Source: Cordylochernes scorpioides (taxonomy: Eukaryota; Arthropoda; Arachnida; Pseudoscorpiones; Chernetidae). From it: a stretch of 64,000 bases of DNA. Below the pieces are notes generated by a model. It made no database searches, had not been told where the DNA came from, and saw only the letters and a program-made list of their open reading frames with translations. Positions 11,645-23,200 of this stretch are shown piece by piece (positions within the stretch are counted from its first letter, which is position 1; the number at the start of each line of letters is the position of its first letter). Position numbers and translations under genes: made by a program. The stretch spans positions 31,962,190 to 32,026,189 of the forward strand of contig CP092865.1 in assembly GCA_030710605.1 (NCBI GenBank). The letters are read 5' to 3'.

Positions 11645-11985
11645 TATAATATGAGTTTTAAAAATTGTTTAAAAAAAATGCATCGGCCGGGAATCGAACC
11701 CGGGCCGCCCGCGTGGCAGGCGAGCATTCTACCACTGAGCCACCGATGCGTATACAAAATGGCCTTATTTGGGTATTCATTCCATTCCGGATTACTCCGC
11801 GTAAAAAAATAGTTCTTCAAATTAAAAAAAGAAATAGCCAAAAATTATAAACAAAATGTAGCCAAAAATTTTCCTCAGGTTTATAAAAAGCGACATGTAA
11901 AATTTGGAACCAATTGGTTCAGTAGTTTTTGAGTTTATCGCGAAACAGACAGACAGACAGGAATTGACTTTTATATATATAGAGA
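11645..11985 (-). mobile_element. 5' end of an outer Helitron, interrupted
   Basis: On the minus strand a second Helitron 5' terminus begins TCTCTATATATATAAAAG at 11985 with A before it, followed by the GTCTGTCTGTTTCGCG and AACTCAAAAACTACTGAACC words often seen near animal Helitron 5' ends. Its body continues down to 11645, where the inner Helitron interrupts it. The matching CTAG end was not found. The tRNA-Gly gene lies inside this stretch. Confidence 0.6.
11679..11749 (-). tRNA. tRNA-Gly (anticodon GCC)
   Basis: 71 bases on the minus strand fold as a tRNA. The acceptor stem is GCATCGG/CCGATGC. The D arm begins TGGCTCAGTGGTAGAA (A box), the anticodon loop is CTGCCAC with GCC, and the T arm is GGGTTCGATTCCC (B box). 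It matches the well-known animal tRNA-Gly(GCC), apart from one C/T difference in the D arm as I remember it. Immediately downstream is a run of eight T, an RNA polymerase III terminator. All pairing residues look intact, so it is probably functional. Its position inside a Helitron fragment is unusual. Confidence 0.9.
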
Positions 11986-12058
11986 TTCTATCACCAAATT
12001 CGAAATAGTATGAACTTATTGAAATTTTGAGAACAAAAATTTTCAATGCTTACAATGT

Positions 12059-12367
12059 TTTCTTTTTATTATTATCTCTAGTACACGTGGTACAGGCCAT
12101 GATAATCATGGTGGGTAGAAGTTGGCGACTGCTTTTACTGTATGTGCACCACATGTCTATACATGTGAAAAGCAGTTCGACTTTGCACTTACAAATGTGC
12201 CAGAACCTCGTTTGGTTACTTGCACTCGCTGGTGGGGTTGGACTTTTGCAAGAATCGGGAGTCATTGGAACATTTTTTTAATCATAAAAAAGTACCCGAT
12301 GCGGGAATCGAACCCGGGTCGTAGCGGTAAAAAAACAACGGTTTAGACCACCCTTCCCTCGACCTTC
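12059..12367 (-). mobile_element. tRNA-derived SINE, minus orientation
   Basis: About 309 bp. The tRNA-like head, with B box ggttcgattcccg on the minus strand near 12318-12300, is followed by a body with the words caaaagtccaaccccacc, gacatgtggtgcac and gtaccacgtgtac. A 13-bp target duplication, atgcttacaatgt, flanks it at 12046-12058 and 12368-12380. Six copies of this family lie in the window. Confidence 0.85.
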
Positions 12368-12380
12368 ATGCTTACAATGT

Positions 12381-12928
12381 GATATATGTCTTTTTTATTA
12401 TTATTTGAGAAATCCCATTTAATATTTTCTCTTAAAAATTCATTATATTTACTTTAGGTCATATCAATATTTTTCAATTACTCTCTTATTGTGTCTATAA
12501 ATATTAAATGATTCTAATTCGGCCATCAAATTGTCTATATAGATAATACCGTAACAGAGTTTTCCATTGTAAAGTCCTGAGCTATCTCCTCCGAAGATTC
12601 TGAACTACACATAACGATCTATATACCAAAATTTTCGTTATTTTTTCTTAGTATGATAGGCCTGTTTTTATTTTCCTAATGTTAACAGTTATTTTTATTT
12701 TTTAATTTAATCTATTTTACAATCGTAGATTTTTTGCATTTATCATCATCAATTCCTTTGTTTTGAAATTCGTTCTTTTGTCTTATTACCTTTTACTAAT
12801 TTATAATATATATTTGATATATATATATACATTTGATTATGATTATACTTTGTAAGTACTTTGTTATAGTTTTTCATTTAAATAGAGCTCAATTTTTGTG
12901 TGGCATCTTTTTTTTCTCATTAATAAGA
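12381..12928. other. AT-rich sequence, possibly 5' part of the large Helitron
   Basis: No genes. It precedes the duplicated Helitron start region. No clear Helitron 5' TC terminus was found. Confidence 0.25.
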
Positions 12929-13006
12929 CCTAATCCAAATAATTTAATAGTGTGTGACGTTTTTTTTTATTAAATTATTTGGATTAGGTCTTATTTTCTT
13001 TTATTA
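12929..13006. repeat. Perfect inverted repeat (hairpin)
   Basis: Arms of about 28 bp (aataagacctaatccaaata... on the left, its exact complement on the right) around a T-rich loop of about 20 bases. It could extrude as a cruciform or mark an element end. Confidence 0.75.
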
Positions 13007-13012
13007 ATTTGT

Positions 13013-13330
13013 TATAGTTTTTCATTTGAATTTAGCTCCATTTTTGTGTCTTATTTACTTTTTTGCAGTGTCTTTCATAATGCCCGATTTGATTACTTGA
13101 TCTGTTATAGTTTTCATTTGAATTTAGCTCCATTTTTGAGTCTGATTTTCTTTTTTGCAGTATCTTTCATAATGCCTGATTTGATTACTTGATCTGTTAT
13201 AGTTTTCATTTGAATTTAGCTCCATTTTTGTGTCTGATTTTCTTTTTTGCAGTTTCTTTCATAATGCCTGATTTGATTACTTGATCTGTTATAGTTTTTC
13301 ATTTGAATTTAGCTCCATTTTTGTGTCTGT
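13013..13330 (+). repeat. Tandem repeat, ~90-105-bp unit, >3 copies, carrying a splice-acceptor/ATG-like module
   Basis: Units marked by tttcatttgaatttagctcc, cttttttgcagt and tttcataatgcc at about 13065, 13155 and 13245. Each carries a pyrimidine tract, CAG, and ATGCC about 10 nt later. The same layout recurs once more at 13540-13560, where the ATG opens the basic peptide MPRKGRGR. Confidence 0.7.
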
Positions 13331-13556
13331 CTTTTTTTTCTTCTCATAAATAGGCTGATGCTGTATTTGTGTACGCAATTGTTGCTTTTTGTGTCTGGTT
13401 TCTTTTTTGCAGTATTTTTTTGGAATCCTTTTTTTTTTCATCAATTGTTTCCTCACATGCTTGGAATTTTCTTTTTATGCCTGTCCTGGCTTTCTGTTTT
13501 ATAGTTTTCCTCTGCTTGGTTCTTATTTTACCTTTTTTTTTTCAGCGTCTTCTGTC

Positions 13557-13640
13557 ATGCCTCGAAAAGGCCGTGGAAGACTCACTCCCCTAACCGCTAG
13601 GCGTGCTAATATGACTCGCCGCAGACACAAAACCCCAATT
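13557..13640 (+). pseudogene. Probable N-terminus of a Helitron Rep/helicase ORF
   Basis: After a long T tract and CAG, an ATG at 13557 opens MPRKGRGRLTPLTARRANMT, continuing as an Arg-rich peptide for about 28 codons before the coding sense fades. A short basic start of this kind, behind an intron acceptor, fits arthropod Helitron proteins as I recall them. The link rests mainly on the helicase relics downstream in the same repeat complex. The Rep domain itself is missing. Confidence 0.4.
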
Positions 13641-13768
13641 GCTATTTCTCTTGTTTACTTTTTTACCAATGCCTATAATTTTTCACCTGAAAGATTTTTT
13701 ATTTTATTTGTTATTCAATAAACTATTATCACTTATTTTTGGTCTTCTTTTTATTTACTTATTTTACT

Positions 13769-14083
13769 GGGGGTTGGTGGAAGGATGGTCTAAGCCGTTG
13801 GTTTTCGACCGCTACGATCCGGGTTCGATTCCCGCATTGGGCACTTTTTTCTGAAAAAATAAAAAAAAATGCTCCAATGGCTTCTGATTCTTGCAAAAGT
13901 CCAACCCCACCAGCAAGCGCAAGTAATCAAACGGGGCTCTGGCACATTTGTACATGCAAAGTCGAACTGCTTTTCACATGTTTAGACATGTGGTGTACTT
14001 ACAGTAAAAACAGTCGCCTACTCTACCCACCATGATTATCAAGGCCTGTACCACGTGTACTAGGGATAAGCAAAAAAAAAAAA
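13769..14083 (+). mobile_element. tRNA-derived SINE, plus orientation
   Basis: A box tggtctaagccg near 13784, B box ggttcgattcccg near 13822, the shared body, and an A-rich tail. The 9-bp target duplication tattttact lies at 13760-13768 and 14084-14092. It is inserted in the large decayed Helitron. Confidence 0.87.
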
Positions 14084-14429
14084 TATTTTACTCATTGATC
14101 TATACATACAATTATTTGCATACAATTATATACATACAGTTTTCTACATTTTTGCGCTCTGCAGTCTAATATGTTGTTAATAATAGGGGTTTTAGACAAA
14201 TATCAGCTGTTGAAAAATTTGAATTTCCAAAATAGTTGAATTATCGAAAGTGTCGAATTAGTTTGTCATATGATAGGCCGTAGGTCGAGACATCAAAAAT
14301 GGTCGAATTATCGTGTGTTGAATTAATTAGATTATATTGTATATATAAAAAAATAGAATTGTTGTTTTTAATGAGGTCTTTTAAATGAATTTATTCCTTT
14401 AATATGTTGTCATATCTGCAATTTTTTTT

Positions 14430-17290
14430 CATTTCCAAAATATTTATTTACACTTTCACCAATGCCTATAGGATCTTTGCGATGGAACAGGTATGGTGTT
14501 CTAGCGCATGTGCTCTCATGTCCTTGAAGCACATATACTGACAGTACCCAAAGTTGAACACACTGTATAATGTCTGAAATATCTTTGTCCCCTTCGGATA
14601 CCAACTTTCGCTTCATTCTAGAGAGGCTTTATGTTTCACTAAGGTTGGCTTTTGCTATGACTATAAAGAGGGCTCAAGGCCAAACCTTTGCTACAAGAGC
14701 CTGAGTTTACGCACAGACGACTTTATGTGACTTTTTCAAGTGTGCGAACTTTGGATAGCATACATATAAAGTTGAACCCAAGTAAATATAAAATGTAGTT
14801 TTTAATGAGGTCATTTAAATGAATTCCTATTATAAATCGTCTCCTCTGAAATATAGTTTGTAAATTTATATTCTGATTTATTTTATCCTTTTTTTTTCAT
14901 TTCCAAAATATATATTTACACTTTTCACCAATGCCTATAGGATCTTTGCGATGGAACAGGTATGGTGTTCTAGCGCATGTGCTCTCATGTCCTTGAAGCA
15001 CATATACTGACAGTACCCAAAGTTGAACACACTGTATAATGTCTGAAATATCTTTGTCCCCTTCGGATACCAACTTTCGCTTCATTCTAGAGAGGCTTTA
15101 TGTTTCACTAAGGTTGGCTTTTGCTATGACTATAAAGAGGGCTCAAGGCCAAACCTTTGCTACAAGAGCCTGAGTTTACGCACAGACGACTTTATGTGAC
15201 TTTTTCAAGTGTGCGAACTTTGGATAGCATACATATAAAGTTGAACCCAAGTAAATATAAAATGTAGTTTTTAATGAGGTCATTTAAATGAATTCCTATT
15301 ATAAATCGTCTCCTCTTAAATATAGTTTGTAAATTTATATTCTGATTTATTTTATCCTTTTTTTTTTCATTTCCAAAATATATATTTACACTTTTCACCA
15401 ATGCCTATAGGATCTTTGCGATGGAACAGGTATGGTGTTCTAGCGCATGTGCTCTCATGTCCTTGAAGCACATATACTGACAGTACCCAAAGTTGAACAC
15501 ACTGTATAATGTCTGAAATATCTTTGTCCCCTTCGGATACCAACTTTCGCTTCATTCTAGAGAGGCTTTATGTTTCACTAAGGTTGGCTTTTGCTATGAC
15601 TATAAAGAGGGCTCAAGGCCAAACCTTTGCTACAAGAGCCTGAGTTTACGCACAGACGACTTTATGTGACTTTTTCAAGTGTGCGAACTTTGGATAGTAT
15701 ACATATAAAGTTGAACCCAAGTAAATATAAAATGTAGTTTTTAATGAGGTCATTTAAATGAATTCCTATTATAAATCGTCTCCTCTGAAATATAGTTTGT
15801 AAATTTATATTCTGATTTATTTTATCCTTTTTTTTTTCATTTCCAAAATATATATTTACACTTTTCACCAATGCCTATAGGATCTTTGCGATGGAACAGG
15901 TATGGTGTTCTAGCGCATGTGCTCTCATGTCCTTGAAGCACATATACTGACAGTACCCAAAGTTGAACACACTGTATAATGTCTGAAATATCTTTGTCCC
16001 CTTCGGATACCAACTTTCGCTTCATTCTAGAGAGGCTTTATGTTTCACTAAGGTTGGCTTTTGCTATGACTATAAAGAGGGCTCAAGGCCAAACCTTTGC
16101 TACAAGAGCCTGAGTTTACGCACAGACGACTTTATGTGACTTTTTCAAGTGTGCGAACTTTGGATAGCATACATATAAAGTTGAACCCAAGTATATATAA
16201 AATGTAGTTTTTAATGAGGTCATTTAAATGAATTCCTATTATAAATCGTCTCCTCTGAAATATAGTTTGTAAATTTATATTCTGATTTATTTTATCCTTT
16301 TTTTTTCATTTCCAAAATATATATTTACACTTTTCACCAATGCCTATAGGATCTTTGCGATGGAACAGGTATGGTGTTCTAGCGCATGTGCTCTCATGTC
16401 CTTGAAGCACATATACTGACAGTACCCAAAGTTGAACACACTGTATAATGTCTGAAATATCTTTGTCCCCTTCGGATACCAACTTTCGCTTCATTCTAGA
16501 GAGGCTTTATGTTTCACTAAGGTTGGCTTTTGCTATGACTATAAAGAGGGCTCAAGGCCAAACCTTTGCTACAAGAGCCTGAGTTTACGCACAGACGACT
16601 TTATGTGACTTTTTCAAGTGTGCGAACTTTGGATAGCATACATATAAAGTTGAACCCAAGTATATATAAAATGTAGTTTTTAATGAGGTCATTTAAATGA
16701 ATTCCTATTATAAATCGTCTCCTCTGAAATATAGTTTGTAAATTTATATTCTGATTTATTTTATCCTTTTTTTTTTTCATTTCCAAAATATATATTTACA
16801 CTTTTCACCAATGCCTATAGGATCTTTGCGATGGAACAGGTATGGTGTTCTAGCGCATGTGCTCTCATGTCCTTGAAGCACATATACTGACAGTACCCAA
16901 AGTTGAACACACTGAATAATATCTGAAATATCTTTGTCCCCTTCGGATACCAACTTTCGCTTCATTCTAGAGAGGCTTTATGTTTCACTAAGGTTGGCTT
17001 TTGCTATGACTATAAAGAGGGCTCAAGGCCAAACCTTTGCTACAAGAGCCTGAGTTTACGCACAGACGACTTTATGTGACTTTTTCAAGTGTGCGAACTT
17101 TGGATAGTATACATATAAAGTTGAACCCAAGTATATATAAAATGTAGTTTTTAATGAGGTCATTTAAATGAATTCCTATTATAAATCGTCTCCTCTGAAA
17201 TATAGTTTGTAAATTTATATTCTGATTTATTTTATCCTTTTTTTTTCATTTCCAAAATATATATTTACACTTTTCACCAATGCCTAAAGT
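14430..17290 (+). repeat. 470-bp tandem array (six units plus a partial) made of a decayed Helitron helicase C-terminus
   Basis: Units begin with catttccaaaatat at about 14430, 14899, 15369, 15839, 16308 and 16779, with a partial unit at 17247. They are nearly identical (single-base and T-run differences). Plus-strand translation of each unit, allowing frameshifts and stops, reads like the C-terminus of a PIF1-type Helitron helicase: LCDGTGMV, SHVLEAHILT, SLSPSDTNFRFILERL, LAFAMTIKRAQGQTFATRA (the helicase motif near the end), then a degenerate GQLYVA-like stretch. The repeated short minus-strand frames are only the reverse of this unit. The remaining ~130 bp of each unit is AT-rich 3' flank. 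No unit can make a protein. Confidence 0.85.
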
Positions 17291-17309
17291 TTCTCACCTG
17301 GAAGAAAAA

Positions 17310-17615
17310 AAAAACTCCGCCTTTGCCGGTCCCAAGCCAGGATGAAAAAGGAGGAGTGGGAGCAGTAACAAGCTCACTAAAAAAACCTGGGCTCAGCTGG
17401 CCCGGCTGATAGTACCTTGTAAGGGCTCCTAATCCAGGGATACATTCTTTTGGAGCTAAGTCAGTGGCCTGCCACTGAGTAGTGCTCCCAGTCTTGATGA
17501 CAAAGGCAGACGCATTCTACTTCACCCAATCATGATGGTTGTTAATTTCAAGCTTTACAAGCTTGACACTCTAATATGATTGAGTGAAGATAAGAAAGGA
17601 GAAAAAAATATTTTT
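17310..17615 (+). repeat. Unassigned ~300-bp insertion
   Basis: A GC-richer block starting ctccgcctttgccggtccca, running through gctaagtcagtggcctgcca and ending in an A/T-rich tail. It breaks the Helitron-derived sequence, which resumes after it. The word gccggtcccaagcc resembles 3' regions of some LINE/SINE families, but I cannot assign it. Confidence 0.4.
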
Positions 17616-17774
17616 TGTATTTTTTTTTTGGCAATAATCTATTTATTATCAATTAATTTGATTTTGGTCTTTATTTATTATTCCCCTGCTCTATACATAC
17701 ATTTTGTACATTTACAATGTCAGAAGTTTTCTCTGTAATACCTTTTTAGCAGTGAAGTTATATTTGAGCAACAA

Positions 17775-18100
17775 ACAATTGTTGAAATTTAAAATGGTCG
17801 AATTATCGATAGTGTTGAATTACAGTTTGTTATATGATAGGCTGTAGGTCAGGACAACAAAACATGGTCGAATTATCGAGAGTGTCGGATTACAGTTTTT
17901 TTATATGATAGGCTGTAGGTCAGGACAACAAAACATGGTCGAATTATCGAGAGTGTCTAATTACAGTTTTTTTATATGATAGGCTGTAGGTCAGGACAAC
18001 AAAACATGGTCGAATTATCAATAGTGTCAAATTAAATTTGTTATATAATAGGCTGTAGGTAAGGACAACAAAACATGGAAGAATTATCGAGGTTATATTT
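17775..18100 (+). repeat. ~83-bp tandem repeat of the Helitron 3' region, about 4 copies
   Basis: Units carry atggtcgaattatcgat, a gtgt(c/t)gaattacagtttg word and atgataggctgtaggtcagg, at about 17790, 17865, 17935 and 18008. The same sequence occurs once at 14220-14330 and once at 25165-25265, just before the CTAG terminus, so this is amplified Helitron 3' sequence. Confidence 0.75.
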
Positions 18101-18182
18101 TATATATAAAACTATAAATGTAGTTTTAATGAGGTCATTTAAATGAATTAATTCCTTTTATATGTTGTCTTATCTGTGATAT

Positions 18183-18908
18183 TTTACACAAATAAATTTA
18201 CTGGCAATGCGTTTCTTTTTTTTTTATTATTTTTTTTTAATCTCTACAGACCTTACTGCAATGATATGATTTAATGAATGAGAGGGCTTGGCTCATCAGT
18301 AGTGAACCCTCTCAGCGGTTTCGCCAAATTAATCTCTAGACCGCTCTACTATTGTATTGGACTGGTTTTGTTATATACCCTGCATTTTCTATGGAAGGCA
18401 GCTAAATGGTGTTTAGTGAACTATGGACATAAGCTTATAGGTCTGTAGAGGTACATACATATAAATTTCAAGGTGTTGCATCGAGCAAAGCTCTTACGCG
18501 CAAAACATGTTTTCATAACCATTATATATTAGTAAATTAAATTTTATTGCCCTCTATCGTTAAAATTTTACACAAATAAATTTACTGGCAATGCGTTTCT
18601 TTTTTTTTTTTTTTTTTTTTTTTAAATCTCTACAGACCTTACTGCAATGATATGATTTAATGAATGAGAGGGCTTGGCTCATCAGTAGTGAACCCTCTCA
18701 GCGGTTTCGCCAAATTAATCTCTAGACCGCTCTACTATTGTATTGGACTGGTTTTGTTATATACCCTGCATTTTCTATGGAAGGCAGCTAAATGGTGTTT
18801 AGTGAACTATGGACATAAGCTTATAGGTCTGTAGAGGTACATACATATAAATTTCAAGGTGTTGCATCGAGCAAAGCTCTTCCGCGCAAAACATGTTTTC
18901 ATAACCAT
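18183..18908 (+). repeat. Foldback-family array, two direct copies (left part)
   Basis: Two near-identical units (18183-18525 and 18526-18908). Each has tttactggcaatgcgtttc, a T run, cttactgcaatgatatg, gagagggcttggctcatcag and cagcggtttcgcca. The second is interrupted by the LINE. The array continues at 23511 and ends with an inverted copy. The whole composite is flanked by cttatctgtgat (18169-18180 and 23961-23972), a probable target duplication. Confidence 0.8.
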
Positions 18909-19108
18909 AGGCGAAACTGACCGGACGTGCTTCGCTAGGCTCCGCTAGTTTCGGTAAATATTGCTTTAAATATTCATTTTCCTTAAAGTCTTATTAAACT
19001 AAATTGAAATTTAGCATTTTACTATATTAAGTATAGTCGCTGATACGCTCATTATTAAATTTTAACTATTTATTTTAAATTAAATGGATAAAAGGAAAAT
19101 AGATTTGC

Positions 19109-20221
19109 ATGAAATTTAATATGGATTTACTAATAAGAACATTGACTGTAAAATTAGATGAAATCTACGAGTATTTTGACAATAAGGTCAGACAGAACCA
19201 AAAAAACCTCACAAAAAATGATCTATCCTATCTGTCCACAATGGTAAAGCAGACAAAAGATGGTATTACTGCCTTGAGGGATATCAATAATCAGGACTTT
19301 TTAGATCAACTTTCTGTGCAAGTGTCTGATGTCCTAGATCAAAAACTGGACAAATTCAAGGGAGAATTCAAGACACTGAGGCCCTCTTTTTCAGAGGTTG
19401 TGAAAACTCAAACTACGAGAGATACAATAAATAAAAAACAAATTAGTGAAAAAGAATTTGTAATTATAGCGCAGCCTTTTAATGAGGGAAATAATCAAGA
19501 TGTACACCACGCTATTGTTAATAAGATCAGAGTGTTAGGAGAAGAAAATAAAAAAGTTCGAGTCAATAAAATTATAAACACTAAAAAATCTATTATTATA
19601 AAAATGTCGGACGAGCGCGAATCTAATTTTCTAAAAGAGGAAATATGCAAATCAACTCAGCTAACAAATTTATGCAAAACATTTATTCCGACCAAAAGAG
19701 ATCCGACGATAATGGTTAAAAATGTTAATAAAATCACCGAGGTAAATTCCTTCGAAGAAACCATCTGTCAGATGAACAACGAACTAAGGGATATGAAAAG
19801 TGAAATTAAGGTATTATTCAGCACTAAATCTAACACCCCTACTCACAATATAGTTTTACGGGTTTCTCCTAGGGTATATCAAACCATTAGGAAATTAGAT
19901 AATAAAATCTACACTGATTGCGAACGCTGCGTTGTTGTAGATAAGATTTTTGTGAAACAATGCCAGAAATGTCTTAAATTCAATCCCTCTCACAAAATGG
20001 CAGAATGCCCTAACACCCCAATGTGCAGAATATGTGGAGTTCAGGGAGTTCATGATTGCTCAGGAATTCCCAAGTGTTTTAATTGCTCTCAACATCCTAA
20101 GTATAGAAGCAAGCCCTTATCACACAGAGCAAATTCGGAGGAGTGTCCATTGTATAAGGCACAAATCGACAGAATAATCGAAAGAACAAGTTATTTCCCA
20201 ACTGAACAATCAGATAACTAA
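19109..20221 (+). CDS. ORF1: LINE ORF1, Gag-like RNA-binding protein with zinc knuckles
   Basis: 370 residues. The N-terminal third is polar and likely helical. The middle (about residues 120-270) corresponds to the RNA-binding region of R1/I/Jockey-type ORF1 proteins. The C-terminus has three Cys/His knuckles: CQKCLKFNPSHKMAEC starting near residue 285, CRICGVQGVHDC near 310 and CFNC...H...C from about 326. ORF1 binds element RNA and forms the RNP with ORF2. The chosen ATG is the first in a long open frame. ORF2 starts 25 nt after the stop, so re-initiation or coupled translation is likely. Confidence 0.9.
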   Translation: MKFNMDLLIRTLTVKLDEIYEYFDNKVRQNQKNLTKNDLSYLSTMVKQTKDGITALRDINNQDFLDQLSVQVSDVLDQKLDKFKGEFKTLRPSFSEVVKTQTTRDTINKKQISEKEFVIIAQPFNEGNNQDVHHAIVNKIRVLGEENKKVRVNKIINTKKSIIIKMSDERESNFLKEEICKSTQLTNLCKTFIPTKRDPTIMVKNVNKITEVNSFEETICQMNNELRDMKSEIKVLFSTKSNTPTHNIVLRVSPRVYQTIRKLDNKIYTDCERCVVVDKIFVKQCQKCLKFNPSHKMAECPNTPMCRICGVQGVHDCSGIPKCFNCSQHPKYRSKPLSHRANSEECPLYKAQIDRIIERTSYFPTEQSDN

Positions 20222-20246
20222 TTCATACGAGTCAGGAAAGTATAAA

Positions 20247-23200
20247 ATGCAAGCCCCAATAATTAAGTGTGTGCAACAAAATTTAAGAAAAAGCATAAAC
20301 GCAACAAATGAGCTCCTGGCTCAGATAGCTAACGACCCACCAGACATTTTATTTATTCAGGAGCCCTACACAGTGAACAATGTTGTTATTTTTGGCGGAG
20401 ACGAGCATACAGTTTTAACAGCAAAAGGAAACAAGATAAACTCGGCAACAATAATTTTAAATAAAGGATTAAAATACAATAAGATAGATAAATTCACCAA
20501 CTCATTTTGTACTACAAGCTCAATACTTTTATCAAAGTCAAATATAATTGCAGCGAATTTTTACATTCTCCCCAATTCTTTTTCGGAAACCCATCAAAAG
20601 TTTATTGAGGAAATTTTGGAAACCTTCAAAATTCAACCGATTCTGCTTTGTGGGGATTTTAACTCTAGGCACCCTGTCTGGTATGATCGAAAGACAAATT
20701 CAAATGGTCACAAACTTCATTCATTAGTGAACCAACACAATCTTTTCGTCCATAATATTAAAACTACAACGTGTCGTAATTCTAGCGTGATCGACCTCAC
20801 TATCTCCAACAGAAATTCAATCAGTCTTTTAAAAAACTGGAATACATCCATAATGACGGACACCTCCGATCACGTGACAATAACCTACGAGATCGTTAGT
20901 AAAGACAACAGTCATATAAACGGTTATAAATCAACGTGGAAATTCAGCGAAACTGACGCAAACTGGAATGCTTTTTATGATGGATTTTCCTCCCCCGAAT
21001 TGCTCAGCCTCGTGGATGAAACTAACCAAATAAAAAATTCCGAAAGTGTAGATAGAGCTGTTTTAAAACTCACAGATATTATCAGGGAAGCAGCTTTCGC
21101 ATCCCTTAAGTTAAAACCAACCATAAACAAAAACAAAGTCAAATTTAAGTGGTGGACGAATAAACTTGAAAAAATGAAAAATGATTTTAATTATATAAGA
21201 AATTTATTCTATCGAGGCAAAATAATTAATGAAAAATTCTTTAAAGCTGCTCGTAATAAATATAATAAAGCCATCAACAAGGCAAAACTTAAAAGCTGGA
21301 GATTCTTTCTCGAAGAAAATGAATCAACTAATCCATTTGGGAACACTTATAAAACTTTCAAAACCTTAAAAGCATCATTTAACACAACAGGGATTCCATT
21401 GATAGACAACGCACCGGATTTTGCTAGGACTTCAAAAATGGAAAGTTTATTGAACGATCTTTTCCCGGACGATGATATTTCTTCCGAGGAGGAACTCCAC
21501 AAAGCAACTAGATATTACTCGCCAATCTACAATAATAGAAACAAAGTGATCATAAGCCTAACAGATATCGAAACAATTATTGTATCATTGAAAAATAAGA
21601 AAGCACCCGGATCAGATAATATTAGCAATAATATGATTAAATACGCCTACCCTAGGATTTCCATAATCCTCCATCAAATATTTGAAAAATGTATATGTTT
21701 GGGATATTTCCCAGATTATTGGAAAAACTCTTTTGTGAAAATCATTCCTAAAGGAGATAAAACTAGTTATGATGTTAGTAAAAGTTACAGACCAATTTCC
21801 TTACTATCTAACATTTCAAAAATTTTCGAACACGTAATTAAAAATAAACTTACTACCTTTTATGACGAAAACAATTTGATGAGTCATAGACAACATGGCT
21901 TCTCCAGGCATAAATCAACAATTACTGCTATGAAAGAGCTGACTGAAACTATTCTGGAACACAAGCAAAGAGAACTGACGGCGTTGATCGCAGTGGACTT
22001 ATCAGGGGCTTTTGATAATGCATGGTGGCCATCTATAATAAAAAGAATGGATTTAGACAACGTTCCCAGCTCTCTGATTCAAATCATCCAATCCTATTTG
22101 AATAACAAAAGGACAGTCTGTCTGTCTTACGGTGGCAAAACGGTCTCCAAAAACCTTACTAAGGGATGTCCTCAGGGTAGTCCACTTTCACCGTTATTAT
22201 GGAACATCTTGCTAAACGATATTTTAATGAATTTTAAATCTACAAAAGCTGAAATTATTTGCTACGCGGACGACATCTCTATTGTATGTTGGCATTATAA
22301 TTTAGAGGGTCTAAAAACTGAGTTAGTGAACACCCTAAACTATGTCACTCAATGGTGCCGCTCAAACAAGTTAAAAATAAATCCAGAAAAAACAAACTTG
22401 ATTCACTTCCACAATTTCCATAGGTTCCAGCTGGAATTTCAAAAAACCGTCATAAAGCCTTCAAATGAAATCAAAATTTTGGGAATGAAATTATCTAATC
22501 ACAGGTTCAAAACAAAAATAAATTTTACCCCGCACATCAATGAGATTTTGCATAAGGCGCAGCGCATGAAAAATCTGCTTTTTTCCCTCAGCGGCAAAAT
22601 ATGGGGTATAAATTCTAATAAAAGGTTAATTCTGTATAAGACGCTAATTAGACCTATTCTAACATATGGAGCTGAAATTTGGTTTTACCAAATAAATAAC
22701 CGCTCTAAACAGAAATTAAATTCGATGCAATACCAAATTGTTCTTTGGGCTACTAGATCGTTTAAAACATCTTCCTCAAATTGTGTTCACTGTCTGGCAG
22801 AGATCCCATTCCTGACTGATTTTATCGAATCAAGATTGATTAAATATGAATTGGACCAACTAAGCGAGGAAGACCAACGAACGTTCAGTCCACATTCTCC
22901 TTCAATTATAAAAAGATTTTTGAGAACAAGAATGGAAGATATGTTTTCTAATACAAATGATCACTTTCGTCTCTTTTTCCCTCTGGGCATTCCAAAATAT
23001 TTCCGCCCTGACTTTTACAATGTGCAATTCGTTACTGGTCATGGAAATTTCGGAGATTTTCTGTTTCGAATAGGAGCTATAGACGATCCGGGATGTTTAT
23101 GTGGAAAGAGAAAGCAGGATTCCAGTCATCTGCTCCTTGAGTGCCCAATCTTCCAGAACTACAGAAACCGGGAAAACATCGAATACAAGGATCTTTTTAT

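Noticed and set aside
14410-16965. Repeated 62-codon minus-strand frames starting MKRKLVSEGD
   Set aside because: They are the antisense of the 470-bp unit; the plus strand carries helicase motifs, so the minus frames are shadows.
14430-17290. CRISPR-like direct repeats
   Set aside because: Units are 470 bp without unique spacers, in a eukaryotic transposon context.
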